From Thermaerobacter marianensis (GTDB taxonomy: Bacteria; Bacillota; Sulfobacillia; DYIH01; DYIG01), in assembly GCA_020723725.1 (NCBI GenBank), contig DYIG01000073.1:1-7503 (forward strand): DNA of 7,503 nt, read 5' to 3'. The position numbers were made by a program, and so were the translations under genes. Each line of letters opens with the position of its first letter. The stretch's first letter is position 1. The notes beneath the pieces were generated by a model that was not told the origin of the DNA, ran no database searches, and was given only the letters and a program-made list of their open reading frames with translations. Shown here in pieces: positions 1 through 7,015 of this stretch.

Positions 1-246
1 TGGCTTTTCACCCCAGGCCATCATGATATAGCTCTTATCACCTGCGTCGGTGACGTGAACCCCTTTTTTGCGGGAATTGGCTTCCAGCCAGCCTCGAATC
101 TCTGCGGGCAAGGTGTTCGATTCGACTTGCACCCTATCGAAAGGGATCCCTGGGGCAACATAAGGTTTGGGTCTCGCCTCAGGCGCGCATCCGCCGAGGA
201 AAACAAGGCCGACAAACATCACAGCCAATCTTGCCAAGGTCTTCAT
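1..246 (-). CDS. Lipoprotein, N-terminal part (possible PrcB_C-domain protein), cut by window edge
   Basis: The first 82 codons of a minus-strand gene are visible; the frame is open to the window edge and the rest lies outside. The N-terminus is a classic lipoprotein signal: Lys2 and Arg6, a hydrophobic stretch at about residues 7-17, then the lipobox LGGC at 17-20. Cys20 should be lipidated and the protein anchored outside the cytoplasmic membrane. The start ATG at 246-244 is preceded by GGGGTGA (259-253) with a 6-nt spacer, which fixes the start. After the Cys comes a Pro-rich linker (APEARPKPYVAPG), then FDRVQVESNTLPAEIRGWLE and the end KSYIMMAWGEKP. This last piece resembles the start of the PrcB_C domain, where a strand ending in G-x-[KR]-P is usually followed by TGGY; the window stops just before that. 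PrcB is a lipoprotein partner of a Treponema protease complex, but many Clostridia carry this domain in proteins of unknown role. The lipoprotein call is firm; the PrcB_C call is tentative. Confidence 0.75.
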   Translation of the reverse strand, partial: MKTLARLAVMFVGLVFLGGCAPEARPKPYVAPGIPFDRVQVESNTLPAEIRGWLEANSRKKGVHVTDAGDKSYIMMAWGEKP

Positions 247-252
247 TTACAT

Positions 253-259
253 TCACCCC
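253..259 (-). promoter_or_regulatory. Ribosome binding site of the lipoprotein gene
   Basis: Read on the minus strand this is GGGGTGA, one mismatch from the consensus GGAGGTGA. It lies 6 nt before the ATG at 246-244. It decides the start of the lipoprotein. Confidence 0.65.
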
Positions 260-312
260 GCTATATTATTCCCCAAGATTCGGGGAAACCCCGGTGGCAT
301 GACCTGAATGAT

Positions 313-340
313 ATTATACTCGTTATGGGGTGATGTCCTT
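313..340 (-). promoter_or_regulatory. Possible promoter of the lipoprotein gene
   Basis: The minus strand has a perfect TATAAT (318-313). AGGACA (339-334), a 4/6 match to TTGACA, stands 15 nt upstream, which is shorter than the preferred 17. Transcription would start near 306 and give a leader of about 60 nt. That leader contains a 6-bp hairpin (TTCCCC at 269-274 with GGGGAA at 282-287). On the plus strand the same AT-rich stretch gives TATTAT or TATACT (312-320), which could serve the divergent small gene at 339, but no good -35 is seen there. Confidence 0.3.
327..333 (+). promoter_or_regulatory. Ribosome binding site deciding the TTG start at 339
   Basis: GGGGTGA, the same form as the site of the divergent lipoprotein gene, stands 5 nt upstream of TTG 339. 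It overlaps ATG 333, so it cannot serve that start. Confidence 0.4.
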
Positions 341-503
341 GCGCAAGGGTATGAATGGTTGGGTGGTTTTTTTAAACTTTGGCTCGGCTATTACGGTAAC
401 AATCGTAGGTTTGGTTTCAAAGAATTTAATGGCCCTGGTAACAGGTTTGGGGCTCCTCGCTTATGACATATGGGTCTTTTATTTGAAGAAGCAACCCAAA
501 TAG
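339..503 (+). CDS. Small two-helix membrane protein (hypothetical)
   Basis: This is a short open frame of 54 codons starting at TTG 339, or 56 from ATG 333. I prefer the TTG because GGGGTGA (327-333) lies 5 nt before it; the ATG at 333 overlaps that site and has no other ribosome binding site. From the ATG, residues 11-29 (VVFLNFGSAITVTIVGLVS) and 32-51 (LMALVTGLGLLAYDIWVFYL) are two hydrophobic segments joined by a short SKN turn. The N-terminus has RKG and the C-terminus ends LKKQPK, so both ends probably face the cytoplasm, giving a hairpin in the membrane. I do not recognise a family. It diverges from the lipoprotein gene. Its stop codon directly precedes the degraded splB remnant and is in the same frame, so it may sit at a deletion junction. 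It could be a chance frame, but the hydrophobic pattern and ribosome binding site speak for a gene. Confidence 0.45.
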   Translation: MRKGMNGWVVFLNFGSAITVTIVGLVSKNLMALVTGLGLLAYDIWVFYLKKQPK

Positions 504-858
504 CCCTCGTCCAGGTTTGAGGCAGGGACCCCGCCCCTGAGCGAACGGGTGTTTGCTGCTTCCCGTGTGCTGTAGGCCGGATACCCAATGGGCTTTATCA
601 ACGGGCCCATCTTTCTCAAAGCCGGATGGCGGGACGCTTATCTAAGGCTATCGCACAACCTCAAAACTGAACTGGAGAAGGGCGGGATTGACCAAGGGCA
701 ATATCGTTTGAACTCATAACCCACCGATTCACGCCAAAGGCCAAGGAGCTGATACTCGAAAGGTTTCCGCCAAACAGGCTTCCGATGGAGGAGAAACAAA
801 GGCATTGGGTTCGGCCAGTTTGGCTACGGGAAATACCTTTATCCCCCTGGGGAAGGGA
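504..858 (+). pseudogene. splB: Degraded C-terminal remnant of spore photoproduct lyase
   Basis: Three consecutive frames together read as the C-terminal third of spore photoproduct lyase, the radical SAM enzyme that repairs UV-made spore photoproduct in germinating spores. Segment one (504 to about 700) reads RFEAGTPPLSERVFAASRVL, an in-frame TAG at 573-575, then AGYPMGFINGPIFLKAGW and DAYLRL. Segment two (from about 701, frame shifted) reads FELITHRFTPKAKELILERF, then LPMEEKQRHW. Segment three (from 810, shifted again) reads FGQFGYGKYLYP. From memory these follow SplB blocks in order: RxEAAxKVAxAGYPxGF, the API..GW block, FELIxHRFT, and the end KWGxxGxGKYxY. The SplB N-terminal two-thirds, with the radical SAM CxxxCxxC cluster motif, is absent from this window. 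One stop, two frameshifts and the missing N-terminus make it non-functional. Sequencing error could explain a shift but not the missing two-thirds. The match is by recall, not by a search, but several motifs agree in order. Confidence 0.8.
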
Positions 859-888
859 AAGGCGCCACAGGCCTGGTTAGTGGCGCCT
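850..888 (-). terminator. Candidate intrinsic terminator of the glycosyltransferase operon
   Basis: Read on the minus strand, AGGCGCCAC (888-880) pairs perfectly with GTGGCGCCT (868-860), a 9-bp GC-rich stem around an 11-nt loop. It is followed by TTTCCCTTCC, a pyrimidine tail with only moderate U content. It lies 48 nt after the TAA of gene 3, the expected place for the end of the operon. In the plus direction the following sequence (TCAACCTTTG) is a poor tail, so I assign it to the minus strand. The weak U-tract keeps the confidence moderate. Confidence 0.55.
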
Positions 889-935
889 CAACCTTTGATC
901 ATGATACTTTGTCCAGAAGTGAATAGTCTGTCGAA

Positions 936-2933
936 TTAAGGCGGCTGTCTAAAACTTTGGCCGGGCAACCGGTCCCGTAGGTCAGCCGCCAACCTCACTG
1001 CCAGATTTTGCCGTCGAACGAGGCGCTCCCAGAACCGCGCCAGGAGGAGGTGGTTCCGCAAGTCCCGGGGGTCAATCTCCCGGGCCTTATGCAACAGTTC
1101 ATGCGCCTCCTGCCACCGGCCGGCGCGCATGAGCCATTCCGCCCGGAGACGACACAATGGCGCCTGATACCCTCGCCGCCGCAAAACAGCTTCCAGGAGC
1201 CGTTCCGCCTCCAGGGTGTAGCCATGCTGCTCAAATAACCCAGCCAATTCAACTTCATTCTCGAGGGACTGTGTCCAGGTTGGTGCGTCCCGAAGCAAAA
1301 CCGCGACCTCCCAAGCGGCCTCCACCAAAGAAAGTGACAGTAAAGCATCAACCAATTCCAAAACCACCCTGACGGGCGCCATGCGCAGGGCATCAAACAA
1401 CTCCGGCGTCGCCTCGATGGTCCATGTGGCGTGATGGGCCTGGAAGGCGCGGTAAAGCCCGGACCTGTCTTCCGGGAAATCGGTGCAGAGGATTCCCGCC
1501 GCGTGTTCCCACTCCCACAGTGCCCAGAGGCAGGGGACCAAACGAAGCAGCGTCTGCTGGTAGTATGGGGAGGAGGGGCCGATGTGGCTGAAAGCGGCGA
1601 CAGCCTCCGATGGCCGACCCGCAGCAGCGCAAGCGCAGCCAAACACATGGTGATACCGATCCCCGTCTGCTTCCTGCGGATAAACAACCGCCAAACGCTC
1701 ATAAGCCAAGCGCGGCAAGCCAGCTGAGACCATCAACTCGCACAGGGTCAGCAGGGCCATGGTGCTGGAGCAGTTGAACCTGTTTGTAACATAGTCCCTT
1801 ATTCCCTCGGGTGTAAGTTCATCACGGAGCAGTCGGAGGAGGTCAAGGAGCGCTATATGATAATTGCTGTTGTCAGCCAAGGCTTGCTCATAGACCCTGA
1901 TGGCTTGATGATACATGTAAGCACTCTCATATACCTTACCCAGGCCGTGCCAGGCTCGAAAGGTACCAGCACCGTTGATACCCGTGTAACGAACAGGCGC
2001 TGGGCCGATCCCCGCTGCCTGCCGAAAAACGGCGGCAGCCCGATCCAGATCCCCTATGGTGTGGAAGACCTGGCCTTGCAGAAAGTATAGGTCGGGGAAA
2101 TCCGGGTACTCTTGTATACCCTGTTCCAGTGCCTCCGCCGCCTCCTCCAGTCGACCCATCTCTCGGTAGCAAAGGGCGATTTTCACAACCATGTCAGAAA
2201 CAAACCCATCCTTGGTGAGGCAAGTGGCTTTGGCCCGGTTCAAGTAATGGAGGGATTCCTCGTAAAGCCCAGCCTGAAAAAGCTCAGCACCGTAGCAATA
2301 TAGGACCGACGAGTCTTCGGGCTGCTCTCGAACGACTCTCTCAAGAATTAGTCTGTTCCTCTCCCCCTTCCGCTTCCCCTCCAAGACGTGATTCAAGTAA
2401 CCGTAATGAAGGATGCGTACACCGGTAAATGCCAGAATGGCCTCCGGCCGCCGGGCCAGGATGGCGCGCCCTATTTCCTCGTGAATTCGTTCCCGGTAAC
2501 GATAGGCAGGCCGGTTACGGAACACCCGGCATACAGGGTCAACAACGAAATCATCCCCCGCCTGTTTCCCGAAGAAGTTTATAACCTTGACGATCAGGCC
2601 CTCGGTACCATCATCTGCGGCTACAATGGCCTCCTTCAAGACGGACCGGTCTTCAGGGTGCAACGACTCGTCCGGGTCCATGACCAGGATCCAGTCCCCC
2701 TTTGCTTCGTTCATCCCCTGGTTTCTCGCCTCCCCGAAGCTCCCGCTCCAAGGAAACGATACGATACGCGCCCCATAGGCCCTGGCAATTTCCGGAGTCG
2801 CATCCCTGGACCCGGTGTCCACGAGGATAATCTCATCCACGACTCCCTGCACGCTTTCCAGACACCTCGGTAGAAAAACCTCCTCGTCCCTGGCGATCAT
2901 ACACAGGCTTAGCTTGGGCTGGGTGCCCCTCAT
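936..2933 (-). CDS. Glycosyltransferase family 2 with TPR repeats (gene 3 of operon)
   Basis: A predicted cytoplasmic glycosyltransferase of 665 residues that moves a sugar from a nucleotide-sugar to an unknown acceptor. The GT-A domain fills about residues 7-180: KLSLCMIARDEE at 7-18, VDTGSRD at 38-44 (nucleotide binding), EARN at 68-71, and the metal-binding DxD as DPDES at 86-90. The neighbours have DADE there. VFRNRPAYRYRERIHEEI (137-154) and LHYGY (175-179) follow; conserved HE and HYGY blocks also occur in the two paralogues. From about residue 205 to the end the protein is helical and TPR-like (YCYGAELFQAGLYEESLHYLNRA, LEEAAEALEQGIQEYP, ALADLR-type repeats), a fold often used to bind protein substrates. 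The start ATG (2933-2931) overlaps the stop of gene 2 as ATGA; AAAAGG (2950-2945) is a possible SD 11 nt upstream. The frame stays open 81 codons further upstream, but that part lies inside gene 2 and lacks GT features. The architecture resembles LgtF/WaaE-type (cd02511) and SunS-like enzymes. Donor and acceptor are unknown. Confidence 0.88.
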   Translation of the reverse strand: MRGTQPKLSLCMIARDEEVFLPRCLESVQGVVDEIILVDTGSRDATPEIARAYGARIVSFPWSGSFGEARNQGMNEAKGDWILVMDPDESLHPEDRSVLKEAIVAADDGTEGLIVKVINFFGKQAGDDFVVDPVCRVFRNRPAYRYRERIHEEIGRAILARRPEAILAFTGVRILHYGYLNHVLEGKRKGERNRLILERVVREQPEDSSVLYCYGAELFQAGLYEESLHYLNRAKATCLTKDGFVSDMVVKIALCYREMGRLEEAAEALEQGIQEYPDFPDLYFLQGQVFHTIGDLDRAAAVFRQAAGIGPAPVRYTGINGAGTFRAWHGLGKVYESAYMYHQAIRVYEQALADNSNYHIALLDLLRLLRDELTPEGIRDYVTNRFNCSSTMALLTLCELMVSAGLPRLAYERLAVVYPQEADGDRYHHVFGCACAAAGRPSEAVAAFSHIGPSSPYYQQTLLRLVPCLWALWEWEHAAGILCTDFPEDRSGLYRAFQAHHATWTIEATPELFDALRMAPVRVVLELVDALLSLSLVEAAWEVAVLLRDAPTWTQSLENEVELAGLFEQHGYTLEAERLLEAVLRRRGYQAPLCRLRAEWLMRAGRWQEAHELLHKAREIDPRDLRNHLLLARFWERLVRRQNLAVRLAADLRDRLPGQSFRQPP

Positions 2934-4981
2934 ACGTAAAACGTCCTTTTCCTGTCGCCAGACAGAGCGGCCAGGGCCTTTTCCAGGGGCTCCGCGCCCG
3001 GCCACCAAGAGGCATACGCACTTTCGAGGATACCGCGGGCTTTCTCTGTCAGGACCGCCGCTGGCTCCAGATAGGCTGCCGCCCAACAGGTATCCGCCTG
3101 AAACGCGCTTCGGTAATAACAAAGGGCTTTCCCAAGCCGACCTCGAAGCCAGGCGAGGCGGGCCAGACACATCCAATCATGATGGGTAAGATCGCCGCTC
3201 TCCACCACCTGTTTTTCCTCCACCCAGGAAAAGAGTTGATCAATGGCTGGCGCCAACCCAGCCGTATCCTGGCACTCCTGCACAGTCAGTCCCAACCGGA
3301 CATACTCACCGGCTAAAGTAATCCCCATCTTGGCCCCCATATGGGCCAGCGCGAGGCCCTGGACACAAAAAACCAATTCCATGTCCGGCGGTTGCCGCCG
3401 CAAAAATGCCCTAAACAAATCGATGAGCACTGCGCGAGCCTCATCCGTATCCGGCAACGTGAGGTCTGCGGGAGGACGGCCGCCCAATACCTGGTCCACA
3501 GCCCGATAGCATTGCCATCCAGGTGATGAGCCAAAATACTGCTTAATCCGCCTCAAGACAACGCGGGCCGCCAACCAATCACGCTGCAGCCAATGGGCCA
3601 GGGCCTGTTCGAGCATGGAGGCCTCGGCATAGGGGCTTGCTTCCGGCAGACGTTGCAACAGCTCCATCCCCGCTTCGATCTGCATCCGCCGGATGAGAGC
3701 CTGCCCCTGCCAGAACCGCTGAAGTTCAAGATCCCGGTCGGAAAGGGGGCTGGTGGCGAACAGAGCCTCCAGGGCCTCATAATCTCCAATCTCACGCAAG
3801 AGCTCAACTAACATGATCACCCCATCAGGCGCCATCTGGGGCAGTTCCAAAACACGTAACAATTCCGGTCCTGAGTGCCGCTTGTTTAAAATGTGTACAA
3901 GTCGTTCCAGGGCGGGACGGAAAAGCGGTTCGCTCGCGAGGGCTTCCCGATAAGTGCCTATGGCCTGGGTATGGTCGTTCAGACGCTCGTAAATCTGACC
4001 GATCCACCACAGGGCCTTAACTCCCCCCACCCCGACCTCCTCCGTCACATGGAAGGCGCACCCCGGCTCCCCCATCTCCACACAGGCGCGAAAGACCTGT
4101 AGAGCCGAAATCAATTGCCCCATCTGGAACAAGCTGCAGGCCTTGAGAAAAACCGCATCCGTAAAATAAGGGAAATCCTTCTGAGCCTGTTTGGCAACCT
4201 GCATGGCCTGGAAGTGCTTCCCGAGGGCCTGCAGGCAGAGGATGCGACGTTTGGCCAGGAGCGAGGCATGCAGGTGATCAGGCGTCGTGTGCCGCGCGGC
4301 CTCCTCATAGTGCTCCAGTGCCACGATGAAGTTGCCCAGGTTGAAATACTCCGTGCCGAGGTTGAAACGGTGATACGGGTTATCAGGGTCTTTGGCCACC
4401 TCTCGCTGGAGCATGGCCATGTTACGTTCTCTCTTCTTTTTGCGGCCTGTCGCCTCCTGGAGGTAGCCGTAATGATACAACCGGATGTCAGAGAAGGCGA
4501 TGGCGCCCCCACTGGCTGTCAGGTCGATGCCTTCGTGGATCTTGCCACTGTAGCGATACACAGGACGGTTGCGAACCAACCGTACCACCTGGTTACGGGC
4601 CAGGCGCCCGGGGTGCTCCTCCCCGATATAGCTCAGCAATTGGACGAAATAGGCCTCTTTATCACCTGTCTCCACAAGCTGGCGGAGACGCGGCCCATCT
4701 CCCTCACAGAGGGATTCATCGGCGTCTATAATCAACACCCATTGCCCAGTGGCCAGGTCCCATGCCGCATTCCTTGCTGCACTGAAATCGTCATCCCATG
4801 GCCGGGTTTCCACCCTGGCTCCGAATTCCCTGGCGATGGATACGCTTTCGTCTGTGGAGCCTGTGTCGATAACACATACCTCGTCGATCCAACCCTGGAG
4901 GCTGGACAGACAGCGGCGGAGGTTCAAGGCCTCATCCCTCATGATCAGACAGGCGGAAAGCAGCCGTTGCACCCCCAACAC
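2930..4981 (-). CDS. Glycosyltransferase family 2 with TPR repeats (gene 2 of operon)
   Basis: A 683-residue paralogue of its two neighbours. The GT-A domain has LLSACLIMRDEALNLRRCL at 7-25, VIDTGSTD at 37-44, DFSAARN at 65-71 and the DxD metal site DADES at 86-90. RLVRNRPVYRYSGKIHEGI (134-152) and YHYGY (169-173) close the catalytic part. A basic linker (GRKKKRERN, 179-187) leads into TPR-like repeats, beginning YHRFNLGTEYFNLGNFIVAL (about 203-222) and running to near the end. No signal peptide or membrane segment is seen, so it should act in the cytoplasm, perhaps at the membrane face. The start is GTG (4981-4979), chosen because AAAGGGGGGTG (4999-4989), close to the full anti-SD complement, lies 7 nt upstream; the TTG and GTG codons just downstream fit it less well. 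It starts 19 nt after gene 1 ends, and its TGA overlaps the ATG of gene 3. Sugar and acceptor cannot be told from sequence. The nearby Thr/Ser-rich protein is the obvious candidate acceptor. Confidence 0.9.
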   Translation of the reverse strand: MLGVQRLLSACLIMRDEALNLRRCLSSLQGWIDEVCVIDTGSTDESVSIAREFGARVETRPWDDDFSAARNAAWDLATGQWVLIIDADESLCEGDGPRLRQLVETGDKEAYFVQLLSYIGEEHPGRLARNQVVRLVRNRPVYRYSGKIHEGIDLTASGGAIAFSDIRLYHYGYLQEATGRKKKRERNMAMLQREVAKDPDNPYHRFNLGTEYFNLGNFIVALEHYEEAARHTTPDHLHASLLAKRRILCLQALGKHFQAMQVAKQAQKDFPYFTDAVFLKACSLFQMGQLISALQVFRACVEMGEPGCAFHVTEEVGVGGVKALWWIGQIYERLNDHTQAIGTYREALASEPLFRPALERLVHILNKRHSGPELLRVLELPQMAPDGVIMLVELLREIGDYEALEALFATSPLSDRDLELQRFWQGQALIRRMQIEAGMELLQRLPEASPYAEASMLEQALAHWLQRDWLAARVVLRRIKQYFGSSPGWQCYRAVDQVLGGRPPADLTLPDTDEARAVLIDLFRAFLRRQPPDMELVFCVQGLALAHMGAKMGITLAGEYVRLGLTVQECQDTAGLAPAIDQLFSWVEEKQVVESGDLTHHDWMCLARLAWLRGRLGKALCYYRSAFQADTCWAAAYLEPAAVLTEKARGILESAYASWWPGAEPLEKALAALSGDRKRTFYV

Positions 4982-4988
4982 GGAAGGG

Positions 4989-4999
4989 CACCCCCCTTT
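4989..4999 (-). promoter_or_regulatory. Strong ribosome binding site of gene 2
   Basis: On the minus strand this reads AAAGGGGGGTG, one base from AAAGGAGGTG-type pairing with 16S rRNA, 7 nt before a GTG start. It begins 2 nt after the stop codon of gene 1. It is the strongest such site among the three glycosyltransferase genes and suggests that gene 2 is translated independently of upstream coupling. Confidence 0.6.
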
Positions 5000-5000
5000 C

Positions 5001-7013
5001 CTACAGCCATTTCAAGCTCTCCTCAATGCGCTTCATTTCCTCCTGCAACAGGAGGGATCCGGGGACGAAGTTTCGCCCGCGCTCCAGGGTCCGCTTGGCC
5101 TGTTCGAGATACACCCTGGCCATGGTCAGATGCGTCTCCAGATTATGGGGGTCAAGGGATAACGCCTCGGCGAAGAGTTGTTCCGCATCCTCTAAGAGGT
5201 CTCGCTGGCAACACACCTCACCCAAGACCCTCAGGGCCTCTACATCGTAGTTCCCTTCCTTAAGACCGTTGAGAAACCAGTTTATCGCCCGTTCTACCTC
5301 CCGGAACCGGTAGAAAAGCTTCCCTAGGCGCAGGGGCGCATCCTCGCCTACATGCCCGCCGATCATCTCCGCGGCTATGTCGGCCTGGGCGGGGGCTGCC
5401 GCCTCCAACAAACCCTCCACGAGGCGTAAGCCGCATTCCACCTTCACAGCGTCCGGCAAGCCGCTGTACTCGTCTGACGCCTCGCCACCACACAATAAAC
5501 GCTGATACCCCCCCAGAACCGCAGCTTCCCCTTCCCGGCCAGACTCGCGCAACCGCCGTAACGCTGCTTCCGCCCGCACCGGTGGCTCCATTAGCCAACA
5601 ACAATAACAGGCGTACCACAAGGCCTGGGGGAACTCCGGGCCATCGACAGAAATAGCCTCGAACTCATCCAGCGCCTGTTCTATACGACGCAGCCGCAGC
5701 AGAATGCGCCCGCGCATGAGGCGAATGGCATCCGTTACCGACACCTGGAGCAAGGCACGGTCCAATTGCTTGAGCGACTGTTCATAGGCGCCGGACTGGA
5801 GGAGGACATCGGCGAAAAGGATCCTGGACTGGGGGTTGGCGAAGTAAAAATGCGTTTCCAGATAATCGGCAACCTGCTCCTGGTGATAGCCACACTCCTT
5901 TAGCGTATGGGCGAGGTGGTAGAAGGGCCGGGAGAAATCAGCTTTCGAACGTAGAGCGGCTGTAAAGGAAGCGATGGCCTTGTCGTATTCCTTCAGGCGA
6001 AGATACAGGAGGCCAAGCTGTTCATATGCCAGGTAGCTGCCAACCCCTTCTGTCGCCACATAGCGTGACGGCGGCTCCCCGCGTGACACACACTGTCGCC
6101 AGACAGCCAGCGCCTTGCTGTATAACCCCTTACGCTTAAAGACTAGACCCTGGATGTAAAGGAGTTCCGTATAGTCGCCCCAAAGGTCCAACCCCTGCTC
6201 CAGGACTTCGAGAGCGCGATCCAGGTCACCTCTCTGTTCCAGGGCCAGGGCATAAGCCCTCACCAATGAGGGCGCCCAGGGCTCTGTCCCCTTGATCTCC
6301 TGGAAGACAGCGTCAAAAACCGCGCAGGCCTGATCGGCGTCCCCGACTTGCAGGTGTGAAACACCCAGGTTATACCGGGAAAACAAGTCCCCACCGCTGT
6401 CCCGCACGGTACGTTCGAGGATAATTAGATTGCGGCTTGCCTTTACTTTCTGGTCACGCAGACTATCTGAGTAGCCGTGGTGCAAAATCGTCAAACCAGC
6501 GTGGTCCACTCTAGCAGCGGGATTAACCCGTAAGATGCCGGGCAGGATCTGCTCGTGCACGGCCCCCTCAAAGCGATAAGCTGCGCGGTTACGCCACAGC
6601 CTTACACTCTCATGCCTTACCTGCTGACCGTCCTCCAACTCGCTCATGATGTTGCAGATATAAGCTTCACAGTCAACCCTTTCTAGAAGCCCCCTCAGCC
6701 GCAGCACATCTTCCCCTGCCAGATTCAGTTCCTCATCGGCATCGAGGATCAGAACCCATTCCCCTCGGGCCAATTCAATCCCGATGTTGCGGGCCCGGGC
6801 AAAATCATCCTGCCAATCGACCTGTTTTACCCGGGCCCCGTATTGTTTGGCTATGCCCACCGTCCCGTCGGTGGATCCCGTATCTATGATCACCATCTCG
6901 TCCACAACCGGCTCCACACTGCGGAGGCACCTTTCCAGGACATCGGCCTCGTTGCGGACAATCATACAGAGCGACAGGACCGGCTTCGTCCTCGTTTTAC
7001 CCGTCCTCACCAT
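5001..7013 (-). CDS. Glycosyltransferase family 2 with TPR repeats (gene 1 of operon)
   Basis: A 670-residue cytoplasmic glycosyltransferase, first of the three. After a short basic leader (MVRTGKTRTK), the GT-A fold begins with LSLCMIVRNEADVLERCL (13-30). It continues with VIIDTGSTDGT (41-51), DFARARN (70-76) and the DxD site DADEE (91-95). RLWRNRAAYRFEGAVHEQI (138-156) and LHHGY (177-181) are the same blocks seen in genes 2 and 3. From about residue 210 (FSRYNLGVSHLQVGDADQAC) to near 650 the chain is a run of TPR-like helix pairs. These include LALEQRGDLDRALEVLEQGL, YNLGVSHLQVG and, near the end, LFAEALSLDPHNLETHLTMA. Such a GT-TPR chain recalls protein-modifying enzymes (SunS, OGT by analogy) and lipooligosaccharide enzymes (LgtF type); the sequence does not settle which. 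The ATG (7013-7011) stands only 2 nt after the stop of the repeat-protein gene and has only a weak AGG-type SD (CAGGCTCAG) within that gene. Translation therefore probably depends on coupling. It is 19 nt from gene 2. Confidence 0.9.
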   Translation of the reverse strand: MVRTGKTRTKPVLSLCMIVRNEADVLERCLRSVEPVVDEMVIIDTGSTDGTVGIAKQYGARVKQVDWQDDFARARNIGIELARGEWVLILDADEELNLAGEDVLRLRGLLERVDCEAYICNIMSELEDGQQVRHESVRLWRNRAAYRFEGAVHEQILPGILRVNPAARVDHAGLTILHHGYSDSLRDQKVKASRNLIILERTVRDSGGDLFSRYNLGVSHLQVGDADQACAVFDAVFQEIKGTEPWAPSLVRAYALALEQRGDLDRALEVLEQGLDLWGDYTELLYIQGLVFKRKGLYSKALAVWRQCVSRGEPPSRYVATEGVGSYLAYEQLGLLYLRLKEYDKAIASFTAALRSKADFSRPFYHLAHTLKECGYHQEQVADYLETHFYFANPQSRILFADVLLQSGAYEQSLKQLDRALLQVSVTDAIRLMRGRILLRLRRIEQALDEFEAISVDGPEFPQALWYACYCCWLMEPPVRAEAALRRLRESGREGEAAVLGGYQRLLCGGEASDEYSGLPDAVKVECGLRLVEGLLEAAAPAQADIAAEMIGGHVGEDAPLRLGKLFYRFREVERAINWFLNGLKEGNYDVEALRVLGEVCCQRDLLEDAEQLFAEALSLDPHNLETHLTMARVYLEQAKRTLERGRNFVPGSLLLQEEMKRIEESLKWL

Positions 7014-7015
7014 GA

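Noticed and set aside
55..333. A 92-codon open frame on the plus strand
   Set aside because: It overlaps the lipoprotein gene on the other strand, which has a perfect lipobox and ribosome site. The translation itself (rich in His, Arg, Pro) has no features.
391..588. A 65-codon open frame on the minus strand
   Set aside because: It is antisense to the small membrane-protein frame and the splB remnant, both of which explain the sequence better.
2388..2873. A 161-codon open frame on the plus strand
   Set aside because: It is antisense to the catalytic domain of gene 3 and its translation mirrors that gene's conserved codons; no independent protein features or ribosome site were seen.
2934..3176. 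An 81-residue N-terminal extension of gene 3
   Set aside because: It overlaps gene 2, lacks homology-like content, and the ATGA start at 2933 aligns with the starts of the paralogues.
4115..5263. A 382-codon open frame on the plus strand
   Set aside because: It lies opposite genes 1 and 2, which have clear GT2 and TPR content. Its own translation has no recognisable domain and looks like an antisense shadow of GC-biased codons.
2952..6105. A shared CTGTCGCCAGACAG string near 2952 and near 6092 as a repeat or binding site
   Set aside because: It is a single 14-bp coincidence inside two coding regions, with no flanking similarity or sensible position for a regulatory site.
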